DNA of 64,000 bases. Source: DATFDN01 sp963762525. Its GTDB lineage: Bacteria; Pseudomonadota; Alphaproteobacteria; Acetobacterales; Acetobacteraceae. Shown here in pieces: positions 8,049 to 17,484 of the stretch (position 1 is its first letter; the number at the start of each line of letters is the position of its first letter). The translations under genes were made by a program, and so were the position numbers. The stretch spans positions 372,001-436,000 of the forward strand of contig CAVXKT010000011.1 in NCBI GenBank assembly GCA_963762525.1, written 5' to 3'. The notes below the pieces were generated by a model. The model was not told the origin of the DNA. It made no database searches and saw only the letters and a program-made list of their open reading frames with translations.

Positions 8049-10370
8049 TCAGGCGGCCCGCCGGTGCAGCGCCCGCCATACCGTCTCCGGCGTCGCCGGC
8101 ATGTCGAGCCTTGTCACGCCGTCCTCGGACAAAGCGTCCAGAACCGCGTTCATCACCGCCGGGGGACTGCCGACGGCACCGGCCTCGCCCGCGCCCTTGA
8201 CGCCAAGCGGATTGCTCAGACACGGAATTTCCAACAACTCCACCTCGATGTCGGGCAGGTCGGCGGCGCGCGGCAGCGCGTAGTCCATGAAGGTGCCGGA
8301 CAGGAGCTGACCCGAATCGGGATCGTAGGCGGTGCGCTCCAGCACCGCCTGGCCGAACCCCTGCGCCACCCCGCCCTGCACCTGACCGCGCACGATCATC
8401 GGATTGACCGCTTTTCCGAAGTCGTCGCAGACGAGATAGCGGACCACCTGCACATGCCCCGTATCGGGGTCCACCTCGACCTCGGCCATGTGGCAGCCGT
8501 TGGGGAAGGTGTGCGCCTTGATCTCCGCCACCTCGGCCGCGTCCAGCGTCACCGCCGGCTCGTTGCGCGCCGCCCTCAGCCGCTGCGTCTCGGCCAGTTG
8601 CAGGATATCCACCCCGCGATCGGTGCCGACGATCGAGAAGCGGCCGTCGGCGAAGCCGATATCGGCAGCGGCGGCCTCCAGCATGTCGGCCGCCGCGCGT
8701 CTGCCCTTCTCGATCACGCTGTCAGCGGTGACATAGATCGCCTGACCCTCGGAGTAGAGGCTGCGGGCGCCCCCGGTGCCGCCGCCGACCGGGATGGTGT
8801 CGGTGTCGCCCTGGCGAATGCGGATGCGCTCGGCATCGATACCGAGCCGGGTCGAGACGAGCTGGACATAGGCGGTCTCGTGCCCCTGCCCGGTGCTCTG
8901 GGTTCCCACATAGACGTCCACGAAATTGCCCTCGGCGAAGCGGATCTCCGCCCGTTCGGTGGGATCGCCCCCGGTTGCTTCCAGATAATAGGAGAGCCCG
9001 AGCCCCCGCCGCTTCCCGCGCCGCGCGGCTTCGACGCGCCTTGCGGGGAAGCCCGCCCAGTCCATGCGTGCGAGCGCCGCATCCAGGACCGTGCGGAAGT
9101 CGCCGCTGTCGTAGATTTTGCCGACCGGCGTCGCGTGCGGCATCGTCGCCGGTGACACCATGTTGCGCCGGCGCAGCTCCGCCCGATCAAGTTTCAGCTC
9201 CCGCGCCGCCGCGTCGATCAGACGCTCGACCAGATAATTGCTCTCCGGCCGCCCGGCGCCGCGATAAGCATCGACCGGAACGGTGTTGGTGAACACCCCG
9301 ATCACGTTCGCATAGACGGCCTGGAAACCATAGACGCTGGCGAGCACGCCGGTCCCGGCCACGGTCGGGATGAAGGGGCCGAAGGTGGAGAGATAGGCGC
9401 CCATATTGGCGACGTTGCGCGTACGCAGAGCCAGGAACCGTCCGTCGGCGTCGATCGCCAATTCGCCGAGGGTAACGTTGTCGCGGCCCTGGGTGTCGCA
9501 CAGGAACGCCTCGCCGCGATCGGCCGCCCACTTCACCGGCCGGCCGAGCTTGCGCGCCGCGAAGCAGGTCAGGATGTGCTCGGCGTAAAGGAACAGCTTC
9601 ATGCCGAAGCCGCCGCCGACATCGGGGGTGATGATCCGGAACGCCTCCGCCGGGACGCCGAAGACGCCGTTGATGAAGGCCTTGAGCAGCCAGCCCCCTT
9701 GCGTGTTGGCGTAGAGCGTCCACCTTTGCGCGCCGGCGTCGTACTCGGCGATCGCGGCGCGCGCTTCCATCGAGGAGACGACGATGCGGTTGTTGACCAC
9801 CGTGAGCCGGGTGATGTGCGCGGCCTCTGCGAAGTGGCCTTCGGCCGCCGCCTTGTCGCCGATCTCCCAGTCGAACACGCGGTTGTGCGCGACCTCGGGC
9901 CAGACCAGCGGCGCACCCTTGTCGAGCGCGCCCGCCGTATCGGTGATCGCCGCCAGCACGTCGTAATCGACGGCGATCGCTTCGGCGGCGTCGCGCCCCG
10001 CTTGCAAGGTGTCGGCGACGATAAAGGCCACCGGATCGCCGACATGGCGGACCGCGCCCTCGGCGAGCACCGGATGCGGCGGCATGGCCATGGCGGAGCC
10101 GTCGCGATTGGTGAGCGGGACCGCGCAGGGCAGCGGCGAAATGCGGTCGGCTCGCATATCGGCTGCGGTGAAGACGGCGCGCACGCCCGGCAACGCCGCC
10201 GCCGCCGCGGTGTCCACCCGGCCCAGCCGCGCCGCCGCGTGCGGGCTGCGCAGCACGTAGCCGTGCAGCATCCCCGGCAGTTGGATGTCGTCGGTGTAGC
10301 GCCCGCGGCCGAGCAGCAGGCGCGGATCTTCCACCCGCCGGACGGACTGGGCGAGGCCGAACTTGGTCAT
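8049..10370 (-). CDS. Xanthine dehydrogenase/CO-dehydrogenase family molybdopterin-binding (large) subunit
   Basis: Intact 773-residue protein starting MTKFGLAQSVRRVEDPRLLL (ATG at 10370). It shows the large-subunit features: LLGRGRYTDDIQLPGMLHGY, TPDVGGGFGMK (Moco-binding), VDAYRGAGRPESNYLVERLI, TGQGHETAY, and the catalytic Glu in GVKGAGEAGAVG near residue 720. The active-site loop reads AYRGAGR, the form II type, not the AYxCSFR of true CO dehydrogenase, so an aldehyde or N-heterocycle oxidase is more likely. The usual partners (2Fe-2S CoxS-like and FAD CoxM-like subunits) are not adjacent, so this is an orphan large subunit or relies on subunits elsewhere. Confidence 0.9.
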   Translation of the reverse strand: MTKFGLAQSVRRVEDPRLLLGRGRYTDDIQLPGMLHGYVLRSPHAAARLGRVDTAAAAALPGVRAVFTAADMRADRISPLPCAVPLTNRDGSAMAMPPHPVLAEGAVRHVGDPVAFIVADTLQAGRDAAEAIAVDYDVLAAITDTAGALDKGAPLVWPEVAHNRVFDWEIGDKAAAEGHFAEAAHITRLTVVNNRIVVSSMEARAAIAEYDAGAQRWTLYANTQGGWLLKAFINGVFGVPAEAFRIITPDVGGGFGMKLFLYAEHILTCFAARKLGRPVKWAADRGEAFLCDTQGRDNVTLGELAIDADGRFLALRTRNVANMGAYLSTFGPFIPTVAGTGVLASVYGFQAVYANVIGVFTNTVPVDAYRGAGRPESNYLVERLIDAAARELKLDRAELRRRNMVSPATMPHATPVGKIYDSGDFRTVLDAALARMDWAGFPARRVEAARRGKRRGLGLSYYLEATGGDPTERAEIRFAEGNFVDVYVGTQSTGQGHETAYVQLVSTRLGIDAERIRIRQGDTDTIPVGGGTGGARSLYSEGQAIYVTADSVIEKGRRAAADMLEAAAADIGFADGRFSIVGTDRGVDILQLAETQRLRAARNEPAVTLDAAEVAEIKAHTFPNGCHMAEVEVDPDTGHVQVVRYLVCDDFGKAVNPMIVRGQVQGGVAQGFGQAVLERTAYDPDSGQLLSGTFMDYALPRAADLPDIEVELLEIPCLSNPLGVKGAGEAGAVGSPPAVMNAVLDALSEDGVTRLDMPATPETVWRALHRRAA

Positions 10371-10521
10371 GCGTTGCCTCCGATGCGGAGGCACACCTTA
10401 GCCGGCCGGACCGCCGGCGGCCACCCGGGGGAGCCGGCGGCATCTCGCGCTCGTGAGATGCTGCCGTGCGCCCGGCCTCCGCCTGTGAAATGGGTTACAT
10501 CGTAAGGTCCGGAGCGGTTGC

Positions 10522-10549
10522 TAGTGTCACCAAATGGAGGGTGACACTA
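10522..10549 (+). promoter_or_regulatory. Inverted repeat enclosing the ribosome binding site of the next gene
   Basis: TAGTGTCACC (10522-10531), AAATGGAG, GGTGACACTA (10540-10549): a perfect 10-bp inverted repeat. Its loop and right arm contain the Shine-Dalgarno GGAGGG, and its last base is the A of the ATG at 10549. It could be a repressor operator in DNA or an RNA hairpin that hides the ribosome binding site. A second short palindrome, TTACATCGTAA, lies about 20 bp upstream. Confidence 0.5.
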
Positions 10550-10761
10550 TGAGCGGACACAACACGACCAAGCGGGCGATGATCTCAACAGCAACCGAAC
10601 GCCCTTCCTCTATCGCCGTTTGGCGGCGATGGGTTCACATGCTGGCCATGGTTCGGTCCGGCCAGCCGGGTGAGAGTGCTCTGGCCATCTACGGACGGGC
10701 TTTAGCCGACCTGACGCCGACGCCACGCGATGATCCGACCGTGCAGGAAGATACCTGCTAG
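10549..10761 (+). CDS. Hypothetical protein (70 aa) with structured leader
   Basis: ATG at 10549 is preceded by GGAGGG at 7-bp spacing; an in-frame ATG at 10534 lacks an RBS. The protein begins MSGHNTTKRAMISTATERPS and contains the helical segment WRRWVHMLAMVRSGQ, then GESALAIYGRALADL, with an acidic tail ending in Cys. No signal peptide or recognised domain. It stands alone, divergent from the molybdenum hydroxylase (178 bp between starts) and convergent with the VOC gene. The inverted repeat over its RBS suggests regulated expression. Confidence 0.5.
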   Translation: MSGHNTTKRAMISTATERPSSIAVWRRWVHMLAMVRSGQPGESALAIYGRALADLTPTPRDDPTVQEDTC

Positions 10762-10775
10762 TCCGTCGCCGAGTT

Positions 10776-11294
10776 CTACTGCGCGGCCCCCGGGGGTTGG
10801 TATTCGAGCCCGCGCGCCTGCCATGCCTTCAGCACGTCCCTCGCACGGGCGGCGAATTCCTCGGCGGCGCCCGCCTTCTCGGTGCGGGCGGTCATCTCCA
10901 GCCGATGGCCGGAGGGGTCGAAGAAATAGATCGACTTGCAGAAGCCGTGGTCGATCGGCCCGATGCTGGAAACGCCCGCCTGCTCGAGCCGGCGCTTGCC
11001 CTCGGCGAGCGCGTCCTCGTCCTTCACCTCGAGCGCCAAATGCTGCACCCATGACGGGGTGTTCGGGTCCGGCTGCGCGGGCGGCGCGAGCGGCACCTCG
11101 AAGAACGCAATGTTGCTCCCGTCCGCCATCTCGAAGAAAACGTGGATGTGCGGATTATGCTGCTTCACCGAGGGAACTTCCTCGGCGGTCAGCGCGTGGG
11201 AAAATTTGAGGCCGAGCACGTTGGTGTAGAAATCAACGGTCTTGCCGGCATCAGCGCAGCGATAGGCGACGTGATGGAGCTTCTGCAGCAACAT
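10776..11294 (-). CDS. VOC family (glyoxalase/dioxygenase-like) protein
   Basis: 172 residues from MLLQKLHHVAYRCADAGKTV (ATG at 11294). Two beta-alpha-beta-beta-beta modules of the vicinal oxygen chelate fold are visible: HHVAYRC opens the first (metal ligand His), WVQHLALEVKDED opens the second (second His), and FFDPSGHRLEMTAR supplies the C-terminal Glu ligand. Members are metal enzymes such as glyoxalase I or extradiol dioxygenases; the reaction cannot be assigned. RBS AGGAGGAA lies upstream (reverse strand of 11300-11308). An extra helical tail of about 30 residues follows the second module. Confidence 0.82.
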   Translation of the reverse strand: MLLQKLHHVAYRCADAGKTVDFYTNVLGLKFSHALTAEEVPSVKQHNPHIHVFFEMADGSNIAFFEVPLAPPAQPDPNTPSWVQHLALEVKDEDALAEGKRRLEQAGVSSIGPIDHGFCKSIYFFDPSGHRLEMTARTEKAGAAEEFAARARDVLKAWQARGLEYQPPGAAQ

Positions 11295-11351
11295 GGGGTT
11301 CCTCCTGTAACGCAAAATCTGGACATCGCGGCCGAGCTTGGCAAGCGCCGG

Positions 11352-11675
11352 TCAGCCGATCCGCGCATCTACCGCTCCCCAGGCGCGCTCCGTGCGAAGA
11401 TGGTGCGCGAACGGCTTGCGCTCCTCGGCGAAGCGCGGGGAAGCCGGGCCATCGAAATAGCGCTGCAGCGCATCGCGCAAGTCCACCGCGTAGATCATCA
11501 TGTAGGAGTGCCAGCCATCCTCGGCATCCTGCTCCAGCCGCACGCGCCGCATCCAGCGGAAGCCCGGCTCGGCAACGACGTCCCGCATGTGATGGCTGTC
11601 GAGCCAGTGCAACACCGCGGCGGCGCCGTCGGGACTGACCCAGAAGCGGACGATGTAGAGGTACGCGGCGTCCAT
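11352..11675 (-). CDS. DUF4286-like dimeric alpha/beta-barrel protein
   Basis: 107 residues from the ATG at 11675 (MDAAYLYIVRFWVSPDGAAA), preceded by AAAGGAGC. The pattern VLHWLDSHHMRDVVAEPGF, a mid-protein SYMMIYAVDLRDALQRYF and a C-terminal APFAHHLRTER-like segment fit the ferredoxin-like family represented by DUF4286. It sits 58 bp downstream of the VOC gene start on the same strand, as a separate unit. Biological role unknown. Confidence 0.6.
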   Translation of the reverse strand: MDAAYLYIVRFWVSPDGAAAVLHWLDSHHMRDVVAEPGFRWMRRVRLEQDAEDGWHSYMMIYAVDLRDALQRYFDGPASPRFAEERKPFAHHLRTERAWGAVDARIG

Positions 11676-11863
11676 GATGCATGCTCCTTTCAGCGGCCCG
11701 GATAGGCCGAGCGCACGGCATCGTTCGCGGGAGCGCCTCGACTTCGCCCGTCGCCGCAACATGCCCGTTCGTCACGCTTGATACCAGACGCTTTTTGCGT
11801 CGCGCTTGGCCTTCCTCCGCGCTTGCGGGCCGGGGAAGGAGTTGGCGGTCCGCGCCGGGCCGC

Positions 11864-12970
11864 TCAGGATTGCGATGCGGGCGAGATCACCAGGCAGTCG
11901 GCATGGCCGTGCGCCAGTTTGCTGCACGCATGGATCGCCAATTCCCGGGTCAGGCCGGTGAGCCGAGCGCGCCACACCAGACCGTGCCCCTGACGAACGC
12001 TGGCGATCGCCGGGTGCGATTCGCCGAGCGCGCCATGCGCCCCCGCGCGCGCCACGCCCAACGCGTGCTGTGCACGGGTCTCGGTGGCGTAGGCGCCGAT
12101 CTGGATGCCCCAATCGCCGGCGGTGGAGGCGTGCGGCATGGTCGCGGCCTCGGCGCGCGCAATCAAGTGGAAGCCCCTTCCATGCCGAGGCTCCGGCACC
12201 GTCATGGCGACGCGGGTAACCGCCGAATCGTGCCCGGGTTTTTGCGACGGCGCCAACCGGGCAACCTCCACCGCCTGGTGCTTTGATCCGTGTCGCGACG
12301 GCGCGGAGCGGCGGGCCACCAGGATTGTCCGGCCGCCGTAGCGAAGGCCCGACCGTATCTCCAACGGCAGGTCGTTCATCGCGTACACTTCGGCGGGCGA
12401 GCGGCGCTGCGGCCAAGTCCCCGTAAGCGACGGACCGATCAGCGCCACATAGCGCCGGGTCTCCTCGGGCAGCGGGCGGAGATTGCTGAGGTAGTCGTCG
12501 AGCCGGTTCGGGCCTCCGTTATAAGCGGCGAGGAACGCCGGCGAGCCGTAGATATCATAAAGCTCGCGCATATAGGCGACGCCGGCGGTGATGTTGTCGT
12601 GCGGATCGAAGGGATCGCCGCCGAGGCCATAGCGGTCGCGCAACTCCTCATAGGTGGCCGGCATCACCTGCATCAGCCCCATGGCGCCCTTCCAGGAGGT
12701 AATGAGCTGCCCGTCCCGATATTCCTGGCCTCCCGATTCGACCCGCATCAGCGCGCGGATCCAAGCTTCCGGCACGTCGAAGCGGGCGGCACTTTCGCGG
12801 ATATACGGGCCCCACGGGTCTTCCGGCGGGCCGGGCGGGATGTAATTGCCCGACGCACGCGCAGCGTAAGCCGCCGCCGCCGCTTGCTGCGGCGCGTCGG
12901 CCACCGGCGGCGCCTGGGTGGCGCACGCGCCCAGGAGGCCGAGAAGGGCCGCGCATCCGACGGCGCGCAA
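11864..12970 (-). CDS. Lytic transglycosylase (SLT domain) lipoprotein with a C-terminal SPOR-like region
   Basis: Up to 368 residues. The N-terminus is a lipoprotein signal (VGCAALLGLLGAC, lipobox Cys16). The SLT/goose-lysozyme domain spans about 45-190: AWIRALMRVESGG (catalytic Glu), WKGAMGLMQVMPATYEEL, DPHDNITAGVAYMREL and AAYNGGPNRLDDYL. A linker follows, then a C-terminal repeat-like segment (about 285-365, DWGIQIGAYATETRAQHAL) that resembles a peptidoglycan-binding SPOR domain. It would cleave glycan strands in the periplasm, anchored to the outer membrane. The start used is TTG at 12970 and has a poor RBS; an upstream start is possible. Confidence 0.85.
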   Translation of the reverse strand: MRAVGCAALLGLLGACATQAPPVADAPQQAAAAAYAARASGNYIPPGPPEDPWGPYIRESAARFDVPEAWIRALMRVESGGQEYRDGQLITSWKGAMGLMQVMPATYEELRDRYGLGGDPFDPHDNITAGVAYMRELYDIYGSPAFLAAYNGGPNRLDDYLSNLRPLPEETRRYVALIGPSLTGTWPQRRSPAEVYAMNDLPLEIRSGLRYGGRTILVARRSAPSRHGSKHQAVEVARLAPSQKPGHDSAVTRVAMTVPEPRHGRGFHLIARAEAATMPHASTAGDWGIQIGAYATETRAQHALGVARAGAHGALGESHPAIASVRQGHGLVWRARLTGLTRELAIHACSKLAHGHADCLVISPASQS

Positions 12971-13182
12971 AGAGGAGCGGAATGCCGCGGGGGATTGAGC
13001 ACATCCGCTGGTGGACCTCCGTCGTGGCGCGGCCGCAAAGGCCGGAGGGCACGACGGCCGGGGGGCCGCCGCTCAGGGACTCGATCAGGATTCGCGCGCT
13101 AAGTGCTTAGCCCGGATCGACTCCCTTGGCAAGATCGTGTCGGCAGAAGTTTATTGGCACGGGAAACCACGCCCCGATGCGC

Positions 13183-13968
13183 TCACACCATGAGCCGAAT
13201 GCGCCGCTCTTCGATCGCGTCCAGCAGCGCCTGCGCGCCGAGCCCGGGAATGCGGCGCAAAAGGCCGCGGGGGCGGGGACGGAAGACGCGGGGTTTCGCC
13301 TTTTCGCCGGCGATCTCGCGCACCACCCCGGCGACATCGCCGAAGCCGTCGATCAAGCCGAGGCCCATGGCGCGGTCGCCCAGCATGAAGCTGCCGTCGA
13401 ACACCGCCGCCTCGTCGCCGATCAGCCGGCTGCCCCGGCGCCCGCGTACCCAGCTCTTGAAGCGCGCGTGCAGGTCGTCGAGCAGGTCCTGCGTGAAGGC
13501 GACATCCTCGGGCTGCTCCGGCAGGAACGGGTCGAGCCGCGCCTTGTGCGATCCGGCGATATAAAGCCGGCGTTCGATGCCCAGGCGGGCCAGCAATTCG
13601 GGAAATCCGAAGCCGCCGCCGCGCACCCCGATCGAGCCGACGATGCTCATTGGATTGGCGTGGATGCGGTCGGCGGCGCAGGCAATCCAATATCCGCCGG
13701 AGGCGCCGACATCGGCGATCACGGCATGAACCACCGCACCCGCCTTCTCGGCGCGGCGGCGGATATGGGCGGCAATCAAATCGGACTGCACCGGCGAGCC
13801 GCCCGGGCTGTCGATGTCGAGCAGCACCGCCTCGCCGCGACGGGCGGTGCCGAAGGCGCTGTCGATCGCCGAGGCGACGCCGGCGAGGTTCAGCAGTCCG
13901 GGCCGGCCGGCGATCAGGCCGTGTAGCTCGATCACCGGAATCCGGGGGGCTCGGAACGGCAGGCGCAT
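13183..13968 (-). CDS. S49 family serine peptidase (SppA/SohB-like)
   Basis: 261 residues, intact. The core has LDIDSPGGSPVQSDLIA, ADVGASGGYWIACAADRIHA (nucleophile Ser in GASGGY), NPMSIVGSIGV and AGSHKARLDPFLP (catalytic Lys). This is the Ser-Lys dyad of signal-peptide peptidase A. The length matches the short, single-module form. No N-terminal membrane anchor is seen, which is common in this short alphaproteobacterial form. The ATG at 13968 overlaps the stop of the upstream amine oxidase (TGATG), so translation is coupled. Confidence 0.85.
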   Translation of the reverse strand: MRLPFRAPRIPVIELHGLIAGRPGLLNLAGVASAIDSAFGTARRGEAVLLDIDSPGGSPVQSDLIAAHIRRRAEKAGAVVHAVIADVGASGGYWIACAADRIHANPMSIVGSIGVRGGGFGFPELLARLGIERRLYIAGSHKARLDPFLPEQPEDVAFTQDLLDDLHARFKSWVRGRRGSRLIGDEAAVFDGSFMLGDRAMGLGLIDGFGDVAGVVREIAGEKAKPRVFRPRPRGLLRRIPGLGAQALLDAIEERRIRLMV

Positions 13969-15241
13969 CAGGCGGCGATCGCTTGCAGGATGGCGGAGGC
14001 GGCGGATTCGCCCGAGAGCCAGGCACCCCCCACCGTGCCGGCGAGCCCGTCGTGACAGGCCTCGCCGGCAAAGATCAGGCGGCCGTCGAGCAGCGGCTCG
14101 GCCAGCGCCGCGCGCGCGCCGGCATGTCCCGGCAAGGCGTAGGCATAGGCGCCCCGAATCCAGGGATCGGCGTCCCAGTGCGTCACCAGCCGCGCGCCAT
14201 CAGCGAACAACCGCCGACCCGTCCGCCGAACACCCGGCGCAGCTCCGAGAGCGCAAAATCGGTGACCGCGGCGTCGCCCGCGGTGGCAAGGGCGCGGGCG
14301 GGCGAGCCGCCGATCCAGCCCTGCACGTAATCGCGGCCATAAGGCCAGCATTGGAAGACCATGAAGGCGCGCCGGCACGCTCGAGGCGGCGGTTGAGCGA
14401 ACAATGCCTTGGTAGATCCAGCCGATCCGGTCCGCTCGCGCGCAGAACCACCTTCACCGCGAGCCCCATCGGCAAGCCGTCAGCGCTTCCCGCACGCGGA
14501 CCGGCAGCGGCGGATCGAAGCCGATGCGCCGCGCCGGCGAGCACGCCGTCGAGGCGGTGACGATGACGGCGCCCGCGCGGATCGTGCCGGAGGGCGTCTC
14601 GATCGCATCCCGCCACCGTCGCGGGCAATGCGTTCGGCGGGGGTGTGCAGCCGGATGTCGAGACCGTCGCCGAGCCGCGCGACGAAGGCGCCGATGCCGC
14701 CCTCGGGAACCAGATTGATGCCCGCAGAGCGCGTTGGCACGCCAGTCGCGCAGGCTGAACACCTCGGCGTCGGCGGCGCCGATCACCGGACCTTCCCAAG
14801 CCTCCACCGTCGCCGCCCAAGGATCGCCGGGGAGAGCGCGCGCGACCGCGGCGAGCGGCGGGTCGACGCCGTCGGCCAGCAGCTCGCCCGCCTTGCGATC
14901 GAAGCGTCCCCATGCGGCGTGATAGTCGGCGGCCTCGGCCGGGGTCGCCGGCCGGTCGCCCACGAAGGTGCGCTCGCAGCGCAGCTCGGCGGCGTCCAGA
15001 AGCCGTTCGCCCGGGCGCGCGCGATCGAGACCAGCGGGTTGCGCTCGGCGGCGTGAAGCCAGATCGCGCCCATGTCGAACCAGGCGCCCTCGAGTTCCGG
15101 CGGATACGCGGTCCAGGCCCTACCGCCGATGCGCCCGCTCGCCTCGAGCACGAGAACCCGCCGCTTGCCGGCCCGCAAAGCATGCCCTGCCGCCAGCCCC
15201 GCCGCCCCGGCGCCCATCACCACGACGTCGGCATCATTCAT
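13968..15241 (-). CDS. Flavin-containing amine oxidase, multiply frameshifted
   Basis: The N-terminus from the ATG at 15241 reads VVVMGAGAAGLAAGHALRAG (dinucleotide-binding Rossmann) and VLEASGRIGGRAWT, the standard FAD-binding start of the amine oxidase family. The body continues in at least four other frame segments (e.g. NLVPEGGIGAFVARLGDG; MVFQCWPYGRDYVQGWIGG; LVTHWDADPWIRGAYAYALP), ending with RLIFAGEACHDGLAGTVGGA, the C-terminal FAD motif, and a stop at 13968. The pieces are collinear and complete, so the gene looks like a full-length enzyme (about 425 residues) broken by several single-base indels. It would oxidise a primary amine with release of hydrogen peroxide; the substrate is unknown. 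Confidence 0.7.
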
Positions 15242-15265
15242 AGGCCGAGGGGGGAGGGGGCGCGT

Positions 15266-16326
15266 TCAGTTCCAGAGCACATTCGCCGGATCGGGCGCCA
15301 GAGCCCCGCGTTCCACCGCGGTCACCACCTCGGTCAGCCGCGCGTGAGTCGGCGCCGGAATGCCTGCCTCGGCGCCCTTGGCGGCGATCAGGCCGTTGAT
15401 GTGTCCGATCTCGGTGCGGCGGCCCTTTGCCATATCCTGCGCCATCGACGGACGCTGAAGATCACTGCGGGTCGTCGATCGTGTTCCCTCCAGCATCAGC
15501 GCCTCGACCTCCGCCAGCGCCTCGGCGTCGCCCTCGCCGGCGCGGGCCAGGGGCTCGGGGTCGAGCGCGCCGACTTTGCCGAGCCGGTATCCGAGCGCCT
15601 GGCCGACGCGCACCGACTTGGCGCCGAGCCGGATGCAGACGCGACGGATCGCGTCATGGCCGTCGCGGGCGTTGCCGCCGAGCCCGGTGGCGGCGGAGAC
15701 GCCATTGCGCATACCGTTGACGCAGAGCTTGGTCCAGCGTTCGCCCCAAAGATTATCCGTCGTCCGGGTGGTATCGACGTCGCCCAGCATCCGCGCCAGC
15801 GGCCTCGAGCGCGGCGTGATGACGCCGTGCGGCTCGCCGACGTAGAGGGAGGCGAGGTCGGCACGCCGCGCCATCGTGCGCCTGATGTGGCCGGGCGCGT
15901 AAAGGTCGAGCGCGAGCCCGCCGCTGACGACGACCCCGACCGTGCGACCCCAGCCGACGATGCCGGCGATCCGCTCCTCGTTGATCGAGTTCTGAACCGA
16001 GGCGACGAAGCCCTCGGGCGACAAATAGGGCGCGATCAATGCCGTCGCCCACTCCGTGTCGTAGGATTTGACGGCCACCAGGGCGATGTCGATCGGCGAT
16101 TGCCTCGGCCAGGCTCTGCACCTCGGTCAGATGGAGGGCGGGGACCGCCACCACGCGCGGACTCCGCCTCGGTCATGCCGGAGAGCCGCATTCCGCCGTT
16201 TCGGATCGCCGCGACATGGGCGGGCCAGGGGTCGATCAGGAGCACGTCATGGCCGGCGGCGGCGAGACCGCTGCCGACATATCCCCCCACCGCACCGGCG
16301 CCGATCACGGCGATCCGTGGACGCAT
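15266..16326 (-). CDS. Ketopantoate reductase (PanE/ApbA) family protein, two frameshifts
   Basis: It starts MRPRIAVIGAGAVGGYVGSG (NADP-binding GAGAVGG). The frame changes near 16165 (from EAESAR to VVAVPALHLTEVQSL) and again near 16098 (to IALVAVKSYDTEWAT), after which 250 residues are open to the stop at 15266. KSYDTEWAT corresponds to the family's catalytic Lys region, and NLWGERWTKLCVNGMRNGV to the conserved K.xxN block. About 350 residues in total, slightly longer than typical PanE (about 300), so it may be a paralogue acting on another 2-keto acid. It lies 24 bp upstream of the amine oxidase start, on the same strand. Confidence 0.72.
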
Positions 16327-16530
16327 CCTCTTCTCCCGTCCGCTCTGCGCACGAATGTGGGGCACGGCGGTCCTGCGGGCAAATTCAGCGGCTCGGGATG
16401 GCCGGATTGCGAAGCCGCCGTCTCTATGATTGAGTCCTCGGGACGCCGGTGTCGCATCGCGACGACGGTCTGACGAGCCGCCCAGCGCGCTATGGCCTGG
16501 CCGTGGAACTGCGGTGTAGGAGGAGCAAGC

Positions 16531-17424
16531 ATGCCCATTCGCAATCCGGTCGAGTGGGGGTGGGACCAGATCAAAGGTGCGGCACACGTCGCCGAAGAGG
16601 CCGCGCGCGAACGGCGGGAGGACCGGCTGGCGCCGATCGCGGTCCGCCGCATCGAATTGAGCCGATTTCCGCGCGGCGCTTGCCGACGGCAGTTCGCGAT
16701 TTCGGCGCCAGCCGCCTCGATGTCGATCGTGCTCTGCGTGATCTATCCGGTGATCGGCCTGGTGCTGGGCCGGTGGTGTTCGGCTACGGGCTGGTGCACC
16801 TGCTATTTCCCGATGGCCGCCGGCTTCGCCCTGGTCGGCCCGTTCGCGGCGCTCGGCCTCTATGAGATCAGCCGTCGCCGCGAGCAGGGCCTGACGGCGG
16901 GACGCGCCGACGCGATCGCGGTGCATCGGGCGCCGGCAATCGGCGCCATCGTGCGACTCGGGTTGCTGCTGACCGCGATCTTCCTGGTCTGGATGCTCAT
17001 TGCGCAGGTGCTCTACGTCGTGACCGTGGGCGTGCAATCCGCCCGCCGACGCCGGCGGTTTCGTGCATGCGGTGTTCGAAACCTGGCGGGGTTGGATCCT
17101 GATCGTCGCCGGAATCGGGATCGGCTTCCTGTTCGCGCTGTTGGTGCTGGCGATCAGCGTGATCTCGTTTCCGATGCTGCTCGACCGCCCCGATGCGGGT
17201 GCGGAGACGGCGATCGCGACCTCGGTCCGGGCGTTCCGCACCAATCCCGGCCCGATCTGCGCCTGGGGATTATCGTCGCGGCGGGACTGGTGATCGGCTC
17301 GATCCCGTTCCTGGTCGGTCTGGCGATCACCTTGCCGGTCCTCGGGCACGGCACCTGGCACCTCTATCGGCGGGTGGTGATCGCCAACGAGCTCGGCGAT
17401 TTGCGCGGCGGTCGAAGCGGCTGA
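16531..17424 (+). CDS. DUF2189 integral membrane protein, several frameshifts
   Basis: ATG at 16531 follows a strong RBS (TAGGAGGA). Joining frames gives MPIRNPVEWGWDQIKGAAHV, then FGASRLDV, the hydrophobic span VLCVIYPVIGLVLG, FPMAAGFALVGPFAALGLYE, GAIVRLGLLLTAIFLVWMLI, ILIVAGIGIGFLFALLVLAI, VISFPMLLDR, and a final LVGLAITLPVLGHGTWHLYR. This succession of about six membrane spans with LYEISRRRE and GHGTWHLYRR is characteristic of DUF2189. At least four frame changes fall in under 900 bp (near 16690, 16780, 17040 and 17265). Function unknown; an inner-membrane location is expected. Confidence 0.7.
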   Translation: MPIRNPVEWGWDQIKGAAHVAEEAARERREDRLAPIAVRRIELSRFPRGACRRQFAISAPAASMSIVLCVIYPVIGLVLGRWCSATGWCTCYFPMAAGFALVGPFAALGLYEISRRREQGLTAGRADAIAVHRAPAIGAIVRLGLLLTAIFLVWMLIAQVLYVVTVGVQSARRRRRFRACGVRNLAGLDPDRRRNRDRLPVRAVGAGDQRDLVSDAARPPRCGCGDGDRDLGPGVPHQSRPDLRLGIIVAAGLVIGSIPFLVGLAITLPVLGHGTWHLYRRVVIANELGDLRGGRSG

Positions 17425-17484
17425 CACCGATTCGCGGTTCTCGCGGTGGGGGAGAGGACCGGGTGAGGTGGGGGCCCCGCGAGC

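Noticed and set aside
8049..10370. Assignment as true aerobic CO dehydrogenase (CoxL)
   Set aside because: The active-site loop is AYRGAGR rather than AYxCSFR, and the Cox small and medium subunits are missing.
10534..10549. ATG at 10534 as the start of the 70-residue gene
   Set aside because: It has no ribosome binding site, whereas ATG 10549 has GGAGGG at correct spacing.
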